Below, one piece after another: positions 30,869-39,488 of a stretch of DNA of 64,000 nt (position 1 is the stretch's first letter; each line of letters opens with the position of its first letter). The translations under genes and the position numbers were made by a program. The notes beneath the pieces are model-generated. The model saw only the letters and a list, made by a program, of their open reading frames with translations, was not told where the DNA came from and made no database searches. This stretch comes from Bradyrhizobium sp. STM 3843 (GTDB lineage Bacteria; Pseudomonadota; Alphaproteobacteria; Rhizobiales; Xanthobacteraceae), in contig NZ_CAFK01000198.1 in NCBI RefSeq assembly GCF_000239815.1, positions 1 through 64,000 on the forward strand. Direction: 5' to 3'.

Positions 30869-32062
30869 TGTCGCGTAACTTTTCGAAAGTGAGTGATGGA
30901 TGCCGTGAACGGCCGTGCAGCTTGGCTGCCAAGGCGCCACGAACGGGCCGGACGCAGATTCCAGGCATAGCTCCGCCGTCGGCACGAATGCCTGTGATCA
31001 GATCAATGCTGGCTGGAATGAAGCTGACGCGAGGTCAGCACACGTTCGACGATGTTGCCTGGTGAGGCGATGGTGCCTAGCGAGGCTTAGGGGGAGGGCC
31101 CAGGGCGGTAAAGGCGATGTCGATCGCTAAGAGGGCGTGGTCCGGAACTGGTTGGTGATGTGAAACCGCGATGTGTCCGTAAAGCATGCAACCTCCCCGC
31201 CTCGCCGTGATTGCTCACGGCAAGTTGTCATCTCGCACATGTCCCAAATGCAGCCGCGCCTGAACCCCAGATTCAGCCGCTACGCCACTACATCCCGTAC
31301 AACTGTCCCGCTCGCAAAGCGTTGCTATCGAAGCTCCTGCCGGGTCGGCTCTATACCGTATTTCTCTTGTTTAAACCACGAGGCACGAATGCCCCGCCCG
31401 AGAAATTTAGACATAGCTCCAACGTTACCCATATTACTATGAGTCCCGAACCGACAATCGCTTGGAAAGCGTCGCCAACGCGCACACCGCCGCCGATTTG
31501 CACGTCCGCCCCGTTTCTAAAACCGCGCTGGTCTTACAGATCGTGGGCGCCGCGAGCGATGTAAGAAATACACAATGCTCCGGATCAGGCAATCCATTTG
31601 ATCGGCGCACTGCAACGAGTCCTAGAACGCGCCGCAGCGCCACGTTGCACCCCGCGAAAGCATGTTCTTGAATCAGCGCGAGGAATCTCGGATGTGACAA
31701 ATCACGGCGGCCGCCCAAAAAATTTTCATAAAATATTTACGTTGGCCGATGGGTGACCGGCTTTTCCAAACACTTGGCCGCGCTATGTGGGTAAGTCGTT
31801 TTCAAGCCGAAGCTTTTTGCGATTATTTTTTCGGGTAACTCCCGCCTGCAGGCCCGTTCGCGCCCTTGTGCGCCCGCGCGCGATCAAAATCCCGCAGCGC
31901 GCTCACTTGACAGTGTTGCGCAGGTGACGATGGCGTTTCTGCGTTGCAGGTGAGGCGAATTTGTCACCTGGTAGAACTACGGAACGTGCACGCCAGAACT
32001 ACGGATGAAACAAATGATAGAGCGCGATGCTGGCGTACGCTGGTGCGTCATGCGTGTTCGAA
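30869..32062. other. Long gene-free region upstream of dnaA (promoter and possible origin-linked DNA)
   Basis: About 1.2 kb with no credible gene; the open frames have poor composition and no family resemblance. Its base composition changes: 31716-31740 and 31812-31832 are clearly AT-rich against GC-rich flanks. One 8-of-9 match to the DnaA box (TGTGGGTAA at 31786-31794) lies between them. No cluster of consensus DnaA boxes was found by eye, so an origin cannot be claimed. It must hold the dnaA promoter. Confidence 0.45.
31921..32005. repeat. Cluster of short direct and inverted repeats upstream of dnaA
   Basis: CAGGTGA occurs at 31921-31927 and 31947-31953, and its inverse TCACCTG at 31964-31970. 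Immediately after, the 11-base AGAACTACGGA occurs twice (31973-31983 and 31995-32005), 22 bases apart, about two helical turns. A TTGACA hexamer lies just upstream (31907-31912). Such phased repeats suggest protein binding sites, but no regulator is identified. Confidence 0.55.
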
Positions 32063-32069
32063 AAACAAA

Positions 32070-32092
32070 AAGCCCGGCGCGAGGCCGGGCTT
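32070..32092 (-). terminator. Intrinsic terminator of rpsT
   Basis: Perfect 9-base stem AAGCCCGGC / GCCGGGCTT with a 5-base loop. Read on the minus strand, i.e. the direction of rpsT, the stem is followed by TTTTGTTTTT, a good U-tract. It lies 38 bases past the rpsT stop codon. Confidence 0.88.
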
Positions 32093-32129
32093 TCGATGCA
32101 TGATAGTTAATCAGTATGACGCGATCAGT

Positions 32130-32396
32130 TCACTTCGCGAGCTTCGCGATCTGATGAGCGAGGCGTGACACTTTGCGGCTCGCGCTGTTCTTGTGAATGA
32201 TGTTGCGCTGGGCCGCGCGCATCAGCTGCGGCTCGGCGCGCTCCATCGCCTGCAACGCGGCGTCGCGGTCGCCCTTCTTGATCGCTTCTTCGACAGTGCG
32301 AACGGCGCCGCGCATCTGGGTGCGGCGCGATTTGTTGACGATGGTGCGGCGGGCAATCTTGCGCGTCGCCTTCTTGGCTGAAGTCGTGTTGGCCAT
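32130..32396 (-). CDS. rpsT: 30S ribosomal protein S20
   Basis: An 88-residue basic protein that binds 16S rRNA early in small-subunit assembly. The opening [18 protein letters not shown] and [19 protein letters not shown] match S20, as does the C-terminal [18 protein letters not shown]. The length is typical. It is a single-gene unit: a strong intrinsic terminator follows it and dnaA lies more than 1.2 kb further on. The rpsT-dnaA neighbourhood is common in Rhizobiales. Confidence 0.98.
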   Translation of the reverse strand: MANTTSAKKATRKIARRTIVNKSRRTQMRGAVRTVEEAIKKGDRDAALQAMERAEPQLMRAAQRNIIHKNSASRKVSRLAHQIAKLAK

Positions 32397-32758
32397 GCTC
32401 TCAAATATCCTTCGGCGGCGCGCAGTCGCCGCAATCTTACGTAACGCGCGCTGGCCGCGGCTTGCAGCCTGATCGACGCGATGGGTTGTTCGGACGCCTC
32501 TCTGAGAATGCCATGACCGGAGCGGCAGAGCTCGGTAGCGCGGCGCTGCTCAAAGAACAGCGGCGGCGGGATTGCGCCCACCGCCATTTCGCGCCCTTAT
32601 AAAGGCAGGCTTTTCGAGCGTCAACGGCCTCGCGGCGCCGATCCGGCTGGAACGGCCGGGCCGGGGCGCCTGGTAAGCCCCTGGCCAGGTTGAATTTCCT
32701 GATGGCCCCCGCTATGGCCTTGCAGCTCTTGTTCGGCGCCACAGAGGGCAGGTGAGGC
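32397..32758. other. Gene-free divergent region between rpsT and a small membrane protein gene
   Basis: About 360 bases between divergent starts. It should contain the rpsT promoter and leader and the promoter of the gene at 32759. Open frames on both strands have no recognisable product. No tRNA or clear hairpin was seen. Confidence 0.4.
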
Positions 32759-33076
32759 ATGATCCGCGGTTTCTTCCGACTGGTGGGGCTGTTGCTCTTG
32801 GCGGGCGGATTCATCTTCATGGTCTATGACGGCGCCCGCTGGGTCGCCGATCAGACCCTCCAATTCACCCAGTTCGGCCAGTTCTGGAACGATGTCCATC
32901 AGTCCAGCCAGGCCGCCTTCCATGCCTGGATCGAGGCGAAGGCGCCGTTCCTGTGGGATTGGATCGTGAAGGGGGTGCTCGACCAGCCGGTCTTTGCGGT
33001 TCTCGGCCTGCTCGGGATCATCCTGATGCTGCTGTTCCGGCCGCGCAAGCCGCTGATCGGCTATTCCCGCGACTGA
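32759..33076 (+). CDS. Small two-helix membrane protein of unknown function
   Basis: A 105-residue protein. A hydrophobic helix at about 6-25 (FFRLVGLLLLAGGFIFMVYD) is followed by an amphipathic stretch of 45 residues rich in aromatic residues, and a second helix at about 75-95 (VFAVLGLLGIILMLLF) ends in RPRKP, so both termini are probably cytoplasmic by the positive-inside rule. An AGGTGAGG sequence directly upstream supports the start. It resembles a conserved hypothetical protein of Rhizobiales, but no function is known to me. Its start is divergent from rpsT. Confidence 0.8.
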   Translation: MIRGFFRLVGLLLLAGGFIFMVYDGARWVADQTLQFTQFGQFWNDVHQSSQAAFHAWIEAKAPFLWDWIVKGVLDQPVFAVLGLLGIILMLLFRPRKPLIGYSRD

Positions 33077-33231
33077 AGGCTCGCTCCACCGGCCTCGTCC
33101 GGCCGATCGGGGTGGCGTCAGCGTGTAGGCTGAGAATAAAGCTCAACTCGACCCGCGTTCACCAGCTTCGTCCCCCACGGAGGACAACCGCGCATGGCAG
33201 GAGCGGAGCTCGGCGCAGACCCCCTCCGCGT

Positions 33232-33320
33232 CGTCATGGCCGGGCCGAACACTTGTCCCCGGCCATCCATGTCGTTCGGAAATGAAGACGTGGATGCGCG
33301 GGACAAGCCCGCGCATGACG
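33232..33320. repeat. Long imperfect inverted repeat (CGTCATG...CATGACG)
   Basis: Within the 450-base gap 33077-33524, left arm CGTCATGGCCGGG...CATCCATGTC (33232-33272) and right arm GACGTGGATGCGCGGGACAAG...CATGACG (33287-33320) are inverse of each other apart from a short insertion in the left arm. It matches a hairpin repeat common in Bradyrhizobium intergenic DNA. The rest of the gap holds no gene that I can recognise. Confidence 0.65.
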
Positions 33321-33524
33321 AGTGACCCAATTGGCCACCGAATGCGCCGCTTTCGTCGCCTCAGCCAGGCGCGATAGCGCTGGCCTCGATGTGAGCTGAG
33401 AGATAGCGGCCGCTGCTTCGACCTGCTCGGATGCGCAGGGACGATACAGCGCGGCTCTGCGCCAACGCTTTATTAACCTTAACCGCGCATCACTAGGGCC
33501 ATATCCGTTCAAGGGATAAGTCGA

Positions 33525-34235
33525 GTGCGCGCGTTCTTCCTGCCGGTCATTGCCATCCTCGCCGCATCGTTTGTTTCGGGCTGCATGCAGACGGTCTCCC
33601 CCGTTGCCGTCGGCCAGCCCGTCAGCGATCTCGATGCGATGGCCTATGGTCCGCCGCCTGTCTCAAGCCCGGTTGCCGCCACCGGGCAGAGCGGGGGCGC
33701 GATCGCGGCACTGCGCGAATCGTTTGCCGCAGCCCCCACCCCGGTTGCCTATGCAGCGCCGGCGCGGCGCTATGAGTCCGCCTATCATCTCGACGCCGGC
33801 GACAAGCTGCGCGTCGTGGTCTACGGCCAGGAAGGCCTGACCAACACCTATGCGATCGACGCGGCGGGATCGATCACCATGCCCCTGATCGGCGCCGTCC
33901 CGGCCCGCGGCCGCACCCCGGCCGGGCTCGCAGCCGAGATCACCGCCCGCTTGCGCAACGGCTATATCCGCGAGCCGTCGGTGGCGGTGGAGATCGAAGC
34001 CTACCGGCCGTTCTTCATTCTCGGCGAGGTGCAGGCGCCCGGCCAATATCCCTATGTGCCGAACATGACCGTCGAGAGCGCGATCGCCATCGCTGGCGGC
34101 TTCTCGCCGCGGGCCCGCCGCGACGTGGTGACGCTGACCCACACCGATGCCGCAGGCGCTGCACGCTATGAGGTGCCGCTCGGCACGCCAATGCGGCCAG
34201 GCGACACCCTTCAGGTCGGAGAGCGCTGGTTCTGA
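33525..34235 (+). CDS. Polysaccharide export lipoprotein (short Wza-like)
   Basis: A 236-residue outer-membrane lipoprotein candidate starting with GTG. A signal peptide ends in the lipobox FVSGC with Cys20 as the lipidated residue. A low-complexity Pro/Ala region follows to about residue 80. The poly_export domain (YHLDAGDKLRVVVYGQEGL to MPLIGAVPARG, about 85-150) and one SLBB domain (FFILGEVQAPGQYPYVPN, about 160-215) complete it. Wza of E. coli is about 380 residues with more domains and a C-terminal helix that spans the outer membrane; that helix is missing here. No Wzc-, Wzx- or glycosyltransferase-type genes adjoin, so its export partner is unknown. Confidence 0.88.
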   Translation: MRAFFLPVIAILAASFVSGCMQTVSPVAVGQPVSDLDAMAYGPPPVSSPVAATGQSGGAIAALRESFAAAPTPVAYAAPARRYESAYHLDAGDKLRVVVYGQEGLTNTYAIDAAGSITMPLIGAVPARGRTPAGLAAEITARLRNGYIREPSVAVEIEAYRPFFILGEVQAPGQYPYVPNMTVESAIAIAGGFSPRARRDVVTLTHTDAAGAARYEVPLGTPMRPGDTLQVGERWF

Positions 34236-34246
34236 TCTCTGCACGA

Positions 34247-34379
34247 GTCATTCCGGGACACGCCTGAAGGGCGTGGGCGCGGAATCCATCACGCCAGCGA
34301 GCTGTGCTGACCCGTCAGGTTGCCGCGTTCCAACTATTTCAGTTCGTGGTTATGGATTCCGCGCGCCCCGGAACGACGG
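34247..34379. repeat. Imperfect inverted repeat (CATTCCGGG...CCCCGGAAC type)
   Basis: GTCATTCCGGGACACGCC...GCGGAATCCAT (34247-34289) faces ATGGATTCCGCGCGCCCCGG ending AACGACGG (34352-34379). The arms are inverse of each other with a loop of about 60 bases. It fills the gap between the convergent lipoprotein and dienelactone hydrolase genes and might act as a transcription barrier; this is inference. Confidence 0.65.
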
Positions 34380-34385
34380 CGTTTG

Positions 34386-35057
34386 CTATTTGAGATGCTG
34401 CGCAAAGAACGCCATCGCGCGCGGCCACGCGAGATCGGCGCTGGTCTTGTCGTAGCTGGCGCGCTCATCGCAGCTGAAGCCGTGCTGCGCACCCGGATAG
34501 ATGAAGATCTCGAGCTCCGGCCGCTTGGCCTTGATGGTTTCGACATCGCTCAAGGGAATGCCGGCGTCCTTCTCGCCGAAATGCAATTGCACCGGCACCT
34601 TCGGCGTTTCGTCGGCAAAGCGCACGACGGCGCCACCGTAGTAGCCGACCGCCGCCTTCAGGCCCGACAGCCTTGTCGCCGCCACATAGGCGATGCTGCC
34701 GCCGAGACAGAAGCCGATGATGCCGACGGAGCCGACGGCCTGGACAGCGGCGATCGCAGCCTGGGTATCGCGCAACATCGCCTGCCAATCCGGATTGGCG
34801 ACGAATTTGCGCGCGACCGCGATTTCCTCAGGTGAATATCCCGATGTGAAGCCGGGCTCGCTGCGGTCGAAGATCGACGGCGCCACCGCGACATAGCCCT
34901 CGGCCGCCACTCGATCGCAGACGTGGCGGATGTGGTGATTGACGCCAAAAATCTCCTGGATCACGACCAGCGCGCCCTTCGGCTTGCCGGCAGGATCGGC
35001 GCGGTAGGCGCCGAATTCAAAATCGTCGGAAGCGGTCAGTCTGATGTCCTGTCCCAC
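34386..35057 (-). CDS. Dienelactone hydrolase family protein
   Basis: A 223-residue alpha/beta hydrolase beginning with a GTG (35057) that has AAGGA at ideal distance; the longer ATG start at 35126 is unlikely. The catalytic triad of the family is visible: nucleophile Cys117 in GFCLGG, an Asp in the GEKDAGIP segment, and His in YPGAQHGF. The conserved IQEIFGVN Glu that interacts with the Cys is present. Classical dienelactone hydrolase acts in chlorocatechol breakdown, but no catechol genes lie nearby, so the true substrate is open. Confidence 0.9.
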   Translation of the reverse strand: MGQDIRLTASDDFEFGAYRADPAGKPKGALVVIQEIFGVNHHIRHVCDRVAAEGYVAVAPSIFDRSEPGFTSGYSPEEIAVARKFVANPDWQAMLRDTQAAIAAVQAVGSVGIIGFCLGGSIAYVAATRLSGLKAAVGYYGGAVVRFADETPKVPVQLHFGEKDAGIPLSDVETIKAKRPELEIFIYPGAQHGFSCDERASYDKTSADLAWPRAMAFFAQHLK

Positions 35058-35116
35058 GGTTATTCCTTGGTTGATGTGCGAGGATGAGCTGATCCGGACC
35101 CAAAGTCCGGCGGTGG

Positions 35117-35500
35117 CTACTGCCACATCCAGTTCTCGCCATAATCCTCTTTCCAGCCGGTTAGGTGACCCCGGCGGAACTTGAGGAACAGGCGATGATG
35201 GTGAGGGACCAGGCCGCTGCCGCCGAGATCGCGCAGCACCAGATAGATCTCGTTGCCGGCAGATCCCTTCACATAGGTCAGCGGCTGGCCGAGGGCGCGC
35301 GAGGTCTCGCCGGCATCCATGCCGAAGGCAAGCGGGGTGGTGTTGGACAGTGTTGCTGTGAACGGCAGCCGGTGCACGCCATCAGGGGCGATCTGCTGCG
35401 CGGTCGCCGGCCGCAGGCCAATGCCCGCTGGCGCAATGAAGGTTGCGATCAGAAGCGCGCAACCAGCACGCGCCATCCGTGTCACCCAGCGGCAGCTCAT
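35117..35500 (-). CDS. Small secreted protein of unknown function
   Basis: A 127-residue protein starting MSCRWVTRMARAG with a hydrophobic segment (ALLIATFIAPAGIGL) and a likely cleavage site after RPATAQ. The mature part of about 90 residues is rich in Gly and His and ends GWKEDYGENWMWQ. One stretch, AGETSRALGQPLTYVKGSAG, resembles SmpA/OmlA-like folds with a short sheet, but the similarity is weak. It begins about 60 bases upstream of the dienelactone hydrolase start on the same strand and may be cotranscribed with it. The earlier ATG at 35587 would spoil the signal peptide. Confidence 0.7.
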   Translation of the reverse strand: MSCRWVTRMARAGCALLIATFIAPAGIGLRPATAQQIAPDGVHRLPFTATLSNTTPLAFGMDAGETSRALGQPLTYVKGSAGNEIYLVLRDLGGSGLVPHHHRLFLKFRRGHLTGWKEDYGENWMWQ

Positions 35501-35960
35501 GACGTCTGATCTCAGACTTGGTGTTTCAGAATGTTCCGTCGGCTCGTTGCGCAGTTTAGCGCGATCCTGCTGATCAAGGAACATCATAAGTTGGCGAGCG
35601 GATGTGGCCCGCTCGCATGCCTTGCGTCGCGCGGACGTCGTCGAAGGACCGTGCCGTAGCCGATGCGGTGACCACGGTCGCGCCTACGCGCGGCCAACGC
35701 GGTCTTTGCTGCCTCGCGTGTGCGCTTGCATGCGAGTGTTGGCGATGACAGCCGAGGCGGCGAATACCGCGATGAGAGATCCTCTTCGGTCCCCTTCGAT
35801 TCAATTTGATTCATATTGTCCGCAGCGCGGGTAAATCGCGCGATCGGATTAGGTCTGCGGTTACCCCGATGCAGACAGTTTGAACAAACCGGTTAAGCGG
35901 CAGGGAACACGCGACGGGGTAAATTCGATCGGCACCAAAACGGCCCGGGGGCGAGCACGT
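35501..35960. other. Intergenic region with a probable dispersed repeat, no gene
   Basis: About 460 bases between divergent genes. Overlapping open frames on both strands at 35580-35830 are Arg-rich and look like repeat sequence, not genes; the stretch around 35660-35740 (GGTGACCACGGTCGCGCCTA and following) resembles a dispersed Bradyrhizobium sequence I recall. The promoter of the HD-GYP gene should lie in 35840-35950. Confidence 0.35.
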
Positions 35961-37064
35961 ATGACTGCAGTAGCCAAGAAGACCGCATCCGCTACCAAGC
36001 GCCATCTGTTGCTGGCGTCGGATCGCGGCGACCAGAGCAGCGAACTCGCCCGCATCCTGCGCTCGGTCGGCGACGTCGACACGATGCCGACCACCGAGAT
36101 CCCGGAAGATCCGGAAGGGCGCTTCTCCGGCGTGATCGTCGATATCAATCTCCGCTCGCCGGAAAGCGTGCAGCGGGTGCGCAGGAAGCTGTCCTCGCGC
36201 GCATACAGCGACATGCCGCGGCTGTTCGTGCTGCAGGAAGCGCTGCACCACGCCACCATGCAGGCCTGGGCGCTCGGCGCCACCGATACGATTGCGCGCC
36301 CGTTCAGCCCGGGAGATGTGCTGCAGCGGATTCGCGGCGCCTTTCCGAGCAATGACGGCTATGACGAGACCGATCGCGGCAAGCTGCTCAACCGCGGCGT
36401 CGAAGCTGCGCACGAGGTCATGGTCAAGATCTTCGAGAAGCTGCCGGCCGGCGTTCCGCTCTCGATGGACGATGTCATCGCGGCCGAGGGCAAGATCCTG
36501 AAGGCGATCAAGCACTCCTCGCTGCGCGAATGGCTGACCGTCGTCGGCTGCCATCACAACGACACCTATCGCCACTGCCTGTTCGTCACCGGATTTGCGG
36601 TCGGCTTTGCGCTGCATCTCGGCATGCGCGATGACGACCAGCGCCGCCTGACCCGCGCCGCGCTGCTGCACGACGTCGGCAAGGCCTTCATTCCAGTCGC
36701 GGTGCTCGACAAACAGGGCAAGCTGACGGCAGAAGACATCGCGATCCTGCGTCAGCATCCGCGCCGCGGTTATGAGGCGCTGGCCGAGCAGGGCGGCTTC
36801 CCGCCGGAAATGCTCGACGTCATCCTGCATCACCACGAGTTTCTCGACGGCACCGGCTATCCGAACGCGCTGCGCAGCGAGCAGATCAGCGACATCGTGC
36901 GGCTCACCACGATCGTCGACATCTACGCTGCACTGACCGAGAACAGGGCCTATCGCGCACCGTTCCCGCCCGCCCGTGCCTTCTCCATCATGGAGAACAT
37001 GGGCGCGAAGCTGGACCAGCAGCTGCTGCAGGCCTTCCGCCCCGTCGCGATGGGCGCGCATTGA
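35961..37064 (+). CDS. HD-GYP domain protein with degenerate receiver domain
   Basis: A 367-residue cytosolic protein. Residues of about 15-125 have a response-regulator-like fold (LLLASDRGD, GVIVDINL, then GATDTIARPFSPGDVL), but the usual invariant Lys is Arg and the Thr/Ser position is not evident, so it is probably a pseudo-receiver. Residues of about 190-345 form an HD-GYP phosphodiesterase with HDVGKAFIP and the signature HHEFLDGTGYP, all metal-binding His/Asp residues and the GYP loop being present. HD-GYP enzymes hydrolyse cyclic di-GMP or related dinucleotides. The start at 35961 (MTAVAKK) is preferred to a TTG at 35880. It is convergent with the amidohydrolase gene. Confidence 0.88.
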   Translation: MTAVAKKTASATKRHLLLASDRGDQSSELARILRSVGDVDTMPTTEIPEDPEGRFSGVIVDINLRSPESVQRVRRKLSSRAYSDMPRLFVLQEALHHATMQAWALGATDTIARPFSPGDVLQRIRGAFPSNDGYDETDRGKLLNRGVEAAHEVMVKIFEKLPAGVPLSMDDVIAAEGKILKAIKHSSLREWLTVVGCHHNDTYRHCLFVTGFAVGFALHLGMRDDDQRRLTRAALLHDVGKAFIPVAVLDKQGKLTAEDIAILRQHPRRGYEALAEQGGFPPEMLDVILHHHEFLDGTGYPNALRSEQISDIVRLTTIVDIYAALTENRAYRAPFPPARAFSIMENMGAKLDQQLLQAFRPVAMGAH

Positions 37065-37073
37065 GTCGGCGCG

Positions 37074-38759
37074 TCATCGGCCGGCCCTGACCTCGATCTC
37101 CTTGAACGGCGCCGCCGCGTAGACGACGTCGCCGCCGACCATGGTCAGCAGCGAGCGGATGTTGCCGATCTCCTTGACAGGCACCGTCAGATAATCGGCC
37201 GAGAGCACGGCGAGGTCAGCATATTTTCCCGCCTCCAGGGTGCCGCGCTTGTCGTCGTCATTGGCCATGAAGGCGGAGTTGCGGGTGTACATGGTGAGCG
37301 CCTGCGGCCGGCTCGGTGCTTCCGCCTCGCCGCGGGTCTGGGTGCCGCCGATGGTGGTGCCGTCGAGATACCATTGCAGCGACACGAACGGATTGTAGGA
37401 CGAGACCCGATGCGCGTCGGTGCCGGCGGCGACCGTCAGCCCGAGCTTCAGCGCGGTCGCGATCCGCGGCATCTCGCGCGCCCGCTCGGCTCCGACCTCC
37501 TGCTGCAGCCGCTCGCCGCCGAAATAGAGCCCGTCCTGCACGCCCCAGATCAGGCCGAGCGCCAGCATGCGCTTCAGATTGTCCTCTGACGCATTGTAGA
37601 GATGCAGCACGGTCCAGCGCAGGTTCCGGACCGGAGTGTCCTTGTTGATGTCCTCGATCACGTCGAGCAGATCGTGCACGGTGCGGTCCGGATTCCAATG
37701 CAGCTGGATGGTGTGGCCTTTCGAGGCCGCCCAGCGCAGCAGTTCGGCGAGCCTGGCCTTGCCGTCGGCCGTGATGTCGCCGTCGGTCCAGTCGGCCCAG
37801 ATCAGAATCTCGCCGGGACCGTTGAAATGCAGCATGTCATCACCGAAGCCCTGCGGCAGCAGCTGCGTCAGGTTCTGCAGATCGGCAAGCTCCGAGCCCG
37901 GCTTCGGCGCGCAGAGATGATAGGCCACGCGCACGGTGAGCTTCTTGTCACGCCACAGCTTGAACAGGGCTTGGTAGTTGGCGGGATACATGCTGACGCC
38001 GCCGCCGTCGACGATGCCGGTGATCCCGAGTGAATTCATCTCGCGGAAGAAGTCCTGCGAGCCCTCGACCTGTTGCGCGAGGGTCGGCTTCGGCAGGCGA
38101 TCGAAGATCTTGCCGAGCGCGGCGCCGCCCGCGACGATCACGCCGGTGGGCCTGCCGTTGCCGTCGCGCTCGAGCTTGCCCCCAGGGGCGACATCCGCAT
38201 CGTCGCGGATGTTGAGCGCCTCCATGGCTTTCGGCGACAGCAGCAGCCAATCATAGAGGTGCTGGATGTAGACCGGGTTGTCCGGCGCGGCCGCCGCGAT
38301 CTCCTGAGGCGCAGGCCGGCGCTTCTCCGCGAACTGCTCCTCGGTCCAGCCGCCGGCCACCACGATCCACGAGCCCGGAGGTTTCGCTGCGGCCGCAGCG
38401 CGGATCTTGTCCAGCGCCTCTCTGAGCGTTGGCACCCCGATCCAGTTCACTTCGGTGCCGAACGTCAGCGCCGCGCGCACCCCGTGGATGTGGCCGTCCG
38501 TCAGCCCGGGAATGACGGTTCGGCCGCCGAGGTCGATGACGCGCGTATGGGCGTCGGCCAATGCCTTCATCGCCGTCGAGTTGCCGGTCGCGAGCACGCG
38601 TCCATGGCCGATCGCGATCGCCTCCTGCACCGCGAAGTCCTTGTCGACGGTCAACACCTTGCCATTGAACAGAACGGTATCGGCCGTTTCGGCCAATGAG
38701 GCGCCGGCGGACAAGAGCAGCAATCCCGCAACGCACACTCCAAGACCACGACGACGCAT
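37074..38759 (-). CDS. YtcJ-like amidohydrolase, exported
   Basis: A 561-residue metal-dependent hydrolase (amidohydrolase 3 / YtcJ group). The N-terminal segment GLGVCVAGLLLLSAGASLAE is a signal peptide, so it probably acts in the periplasm. The metal site begins with VIPGLTDGHIHG; further ligands are in HTIQLHWN and the TVAAGTDAHR motif. The C-terminal GKYADLAVLS completes the composite beta-sandwich. A GGGAGG ribosome site fixes the start. A cytosolic-looking relative of the same family lies at 52925-54574. Substrates of the YtcJ group are mostly unknown. Confidence 0.88.
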   Translation of the reverse strand: MRRRGLGVCVAGLLLLSAGASLAETADTVLFNGKVLTVDKDFAVQEAIAIGHGRVLATGNSTAMKALADAHTRVIDLGGRTVIPGLTDGHIHGVRAALTFGTEVNWIGVPTLREALDKIRAAAAAKPPGSWIVVAGGWTEEQFAEKRRPAPQEIAAAAPDNPVYIQHLYDWLLLSPKAMEALNIRDDADVAPGGKLERDGNGRPTGVIVAGGAALGKIFDRLPKPTLAQQVEGSQDFFREMNSLGITGIVDGGGVSMYPANYQALFKLWRDKKLTVRVAYHLCAPKPGSELADLQNLTQLLPQGFGDDMLHFNGPGEILIWADWTDGDITADGKARLAELLRWAASKGHTIQLHWNPDRTVHDLLDVIEDINKDTPVRNLRWTVLHLYNASEDNLKRMLALGLIWGVQDGLYFGGERLQQEVGAERAREMPRIATALKLGLTVAAGTDAHRVSSYNPFVSLQWYLDGTTIGGTQTRGEAEAPSRPQALTMYTRNSAFMANDDDKRGTLEAGKYADLAVLSADYLTVPVKEIGNIRSLLTMVGGDVVYAAAPFKEIEVRAGR

Positions 38760-38971
38760 TTGCTCCCTCCCCAATGTTATCGATCGATGGCGCGGAGCCG
38801 GGCGTCGCGCCACGTCGATCTTCGTTGTTGGATTTGTCGGCCTTTCCAGCGTTGCTTGTCAAACCGAGAAGGGCGCAACGGAGCGCGGTTCGCCGGCGCG
38901 CGACCTATCCCGACGACGTTTGCTTCAAGCCGGGGTGGACAACCGGCTGCGGCCGGTGGGCCCGTCAGCCT

Positions 38972-39382
38972 TCACTCTGCATACGACGATATTTCGATCA
39001 GGCTGCCGTCGGGATCGCGGCAATAGACCGAGCGCAAAGTTCCCCGCGCGCCTTGCCTGGCAACCGGGCCTTCCTCGATGGCAACGCCATTGGCTGCAAG
39101 ATGCGCCACCACCTCGTCCGGCGTGCTGGTGGTGAGAAAGCAGAGGTCGTCGCTGCCGGCCATCGCATGGTCGGCGGTGAACCAGTCGACCTTGTCCGCG
39201 TCCTTCGGTCGCACGTTGATCTTCTGGTTGCCGAACACGAGCGAGGTGCGTTTCGCCTTGCCCTGACCGGGATCGAACACGACGACCTTCATGCCCAGGA
39301 TCTTTTGGTACCATTCCGTGCTGCGGGCAACGTCGCTGACATTGATGACGAGGTGATCGAGCGCGTGGACCTTGACCGGCAT
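38972..39382 (-). CDS. VOC family protein (glyoxalase/bleomycin-resistance fold)
   Basis: A 136-residue protein with the paired beta-alpha-beta-beta-beta modules of the vicinal-oxygen-chelate family. Metal-ligand positions are visible: His in VHALDHLVINVSD, a second His in WFTADHAM, and Glu at the end in DGSLIEISSYAE. Typical relatives are glyoxalases, dioxygenases and fosfomycin- or bleomycin-resistance proteins. The spacing RSTEWYQKILGMKVV is characteristic. The function is not resolved. It stands between an amidohydrolase and a divergent Bug-type gene. Confidence 0.88.
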   Translation of the reverse strand: MPVKVHALDHLVINVSDVARSTEWYQKILGMKVVVFDPGQGKAKRTSLVFGNQKINVRPKDADKVDWFTADHAMAGSDDLCFLTTSTPDEVVAHLAANGVAIEEGPVARQGARGTLRSVYCRDPDGSLIEISSYAE

Positions 39383-39488
39383 CGCTTATCCCTTTTCATG
39401 AAGCTCTAGAACTCGTCGGAGCCGCAGACGCCTGTTATAACGGCAGGCCTCTCGGCATCAATGATAACGATAATATTCGAGGAAACGC

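Noticed and set aside
31173..31720. Several open frames upstream of dnaA (both strands)
   Set aside because: Unlike nearby genes in composition, no ribosome sites, no recognisable products. The region is better read as non-coding.
31786..31794. oriC call based on TGTGGGTAA
   Set aside because: Only one near-consensus DnaA box was found; without a cluster or GC-skew support an origin is not claimed.
34386..35057. Part of a chlorocatechol or other aromatic degradation cluster
   Set aside because: No catechol dioxygenase, cycloisomerase or maleylacetate reductase lies nearby.
35574..35834. Overlapping 76-residue open frames on both strands
   Set aside because: Both are Arg-rich, overlap each other and lie in sequence that resembles a dispersed repeat; no protein family is seen.
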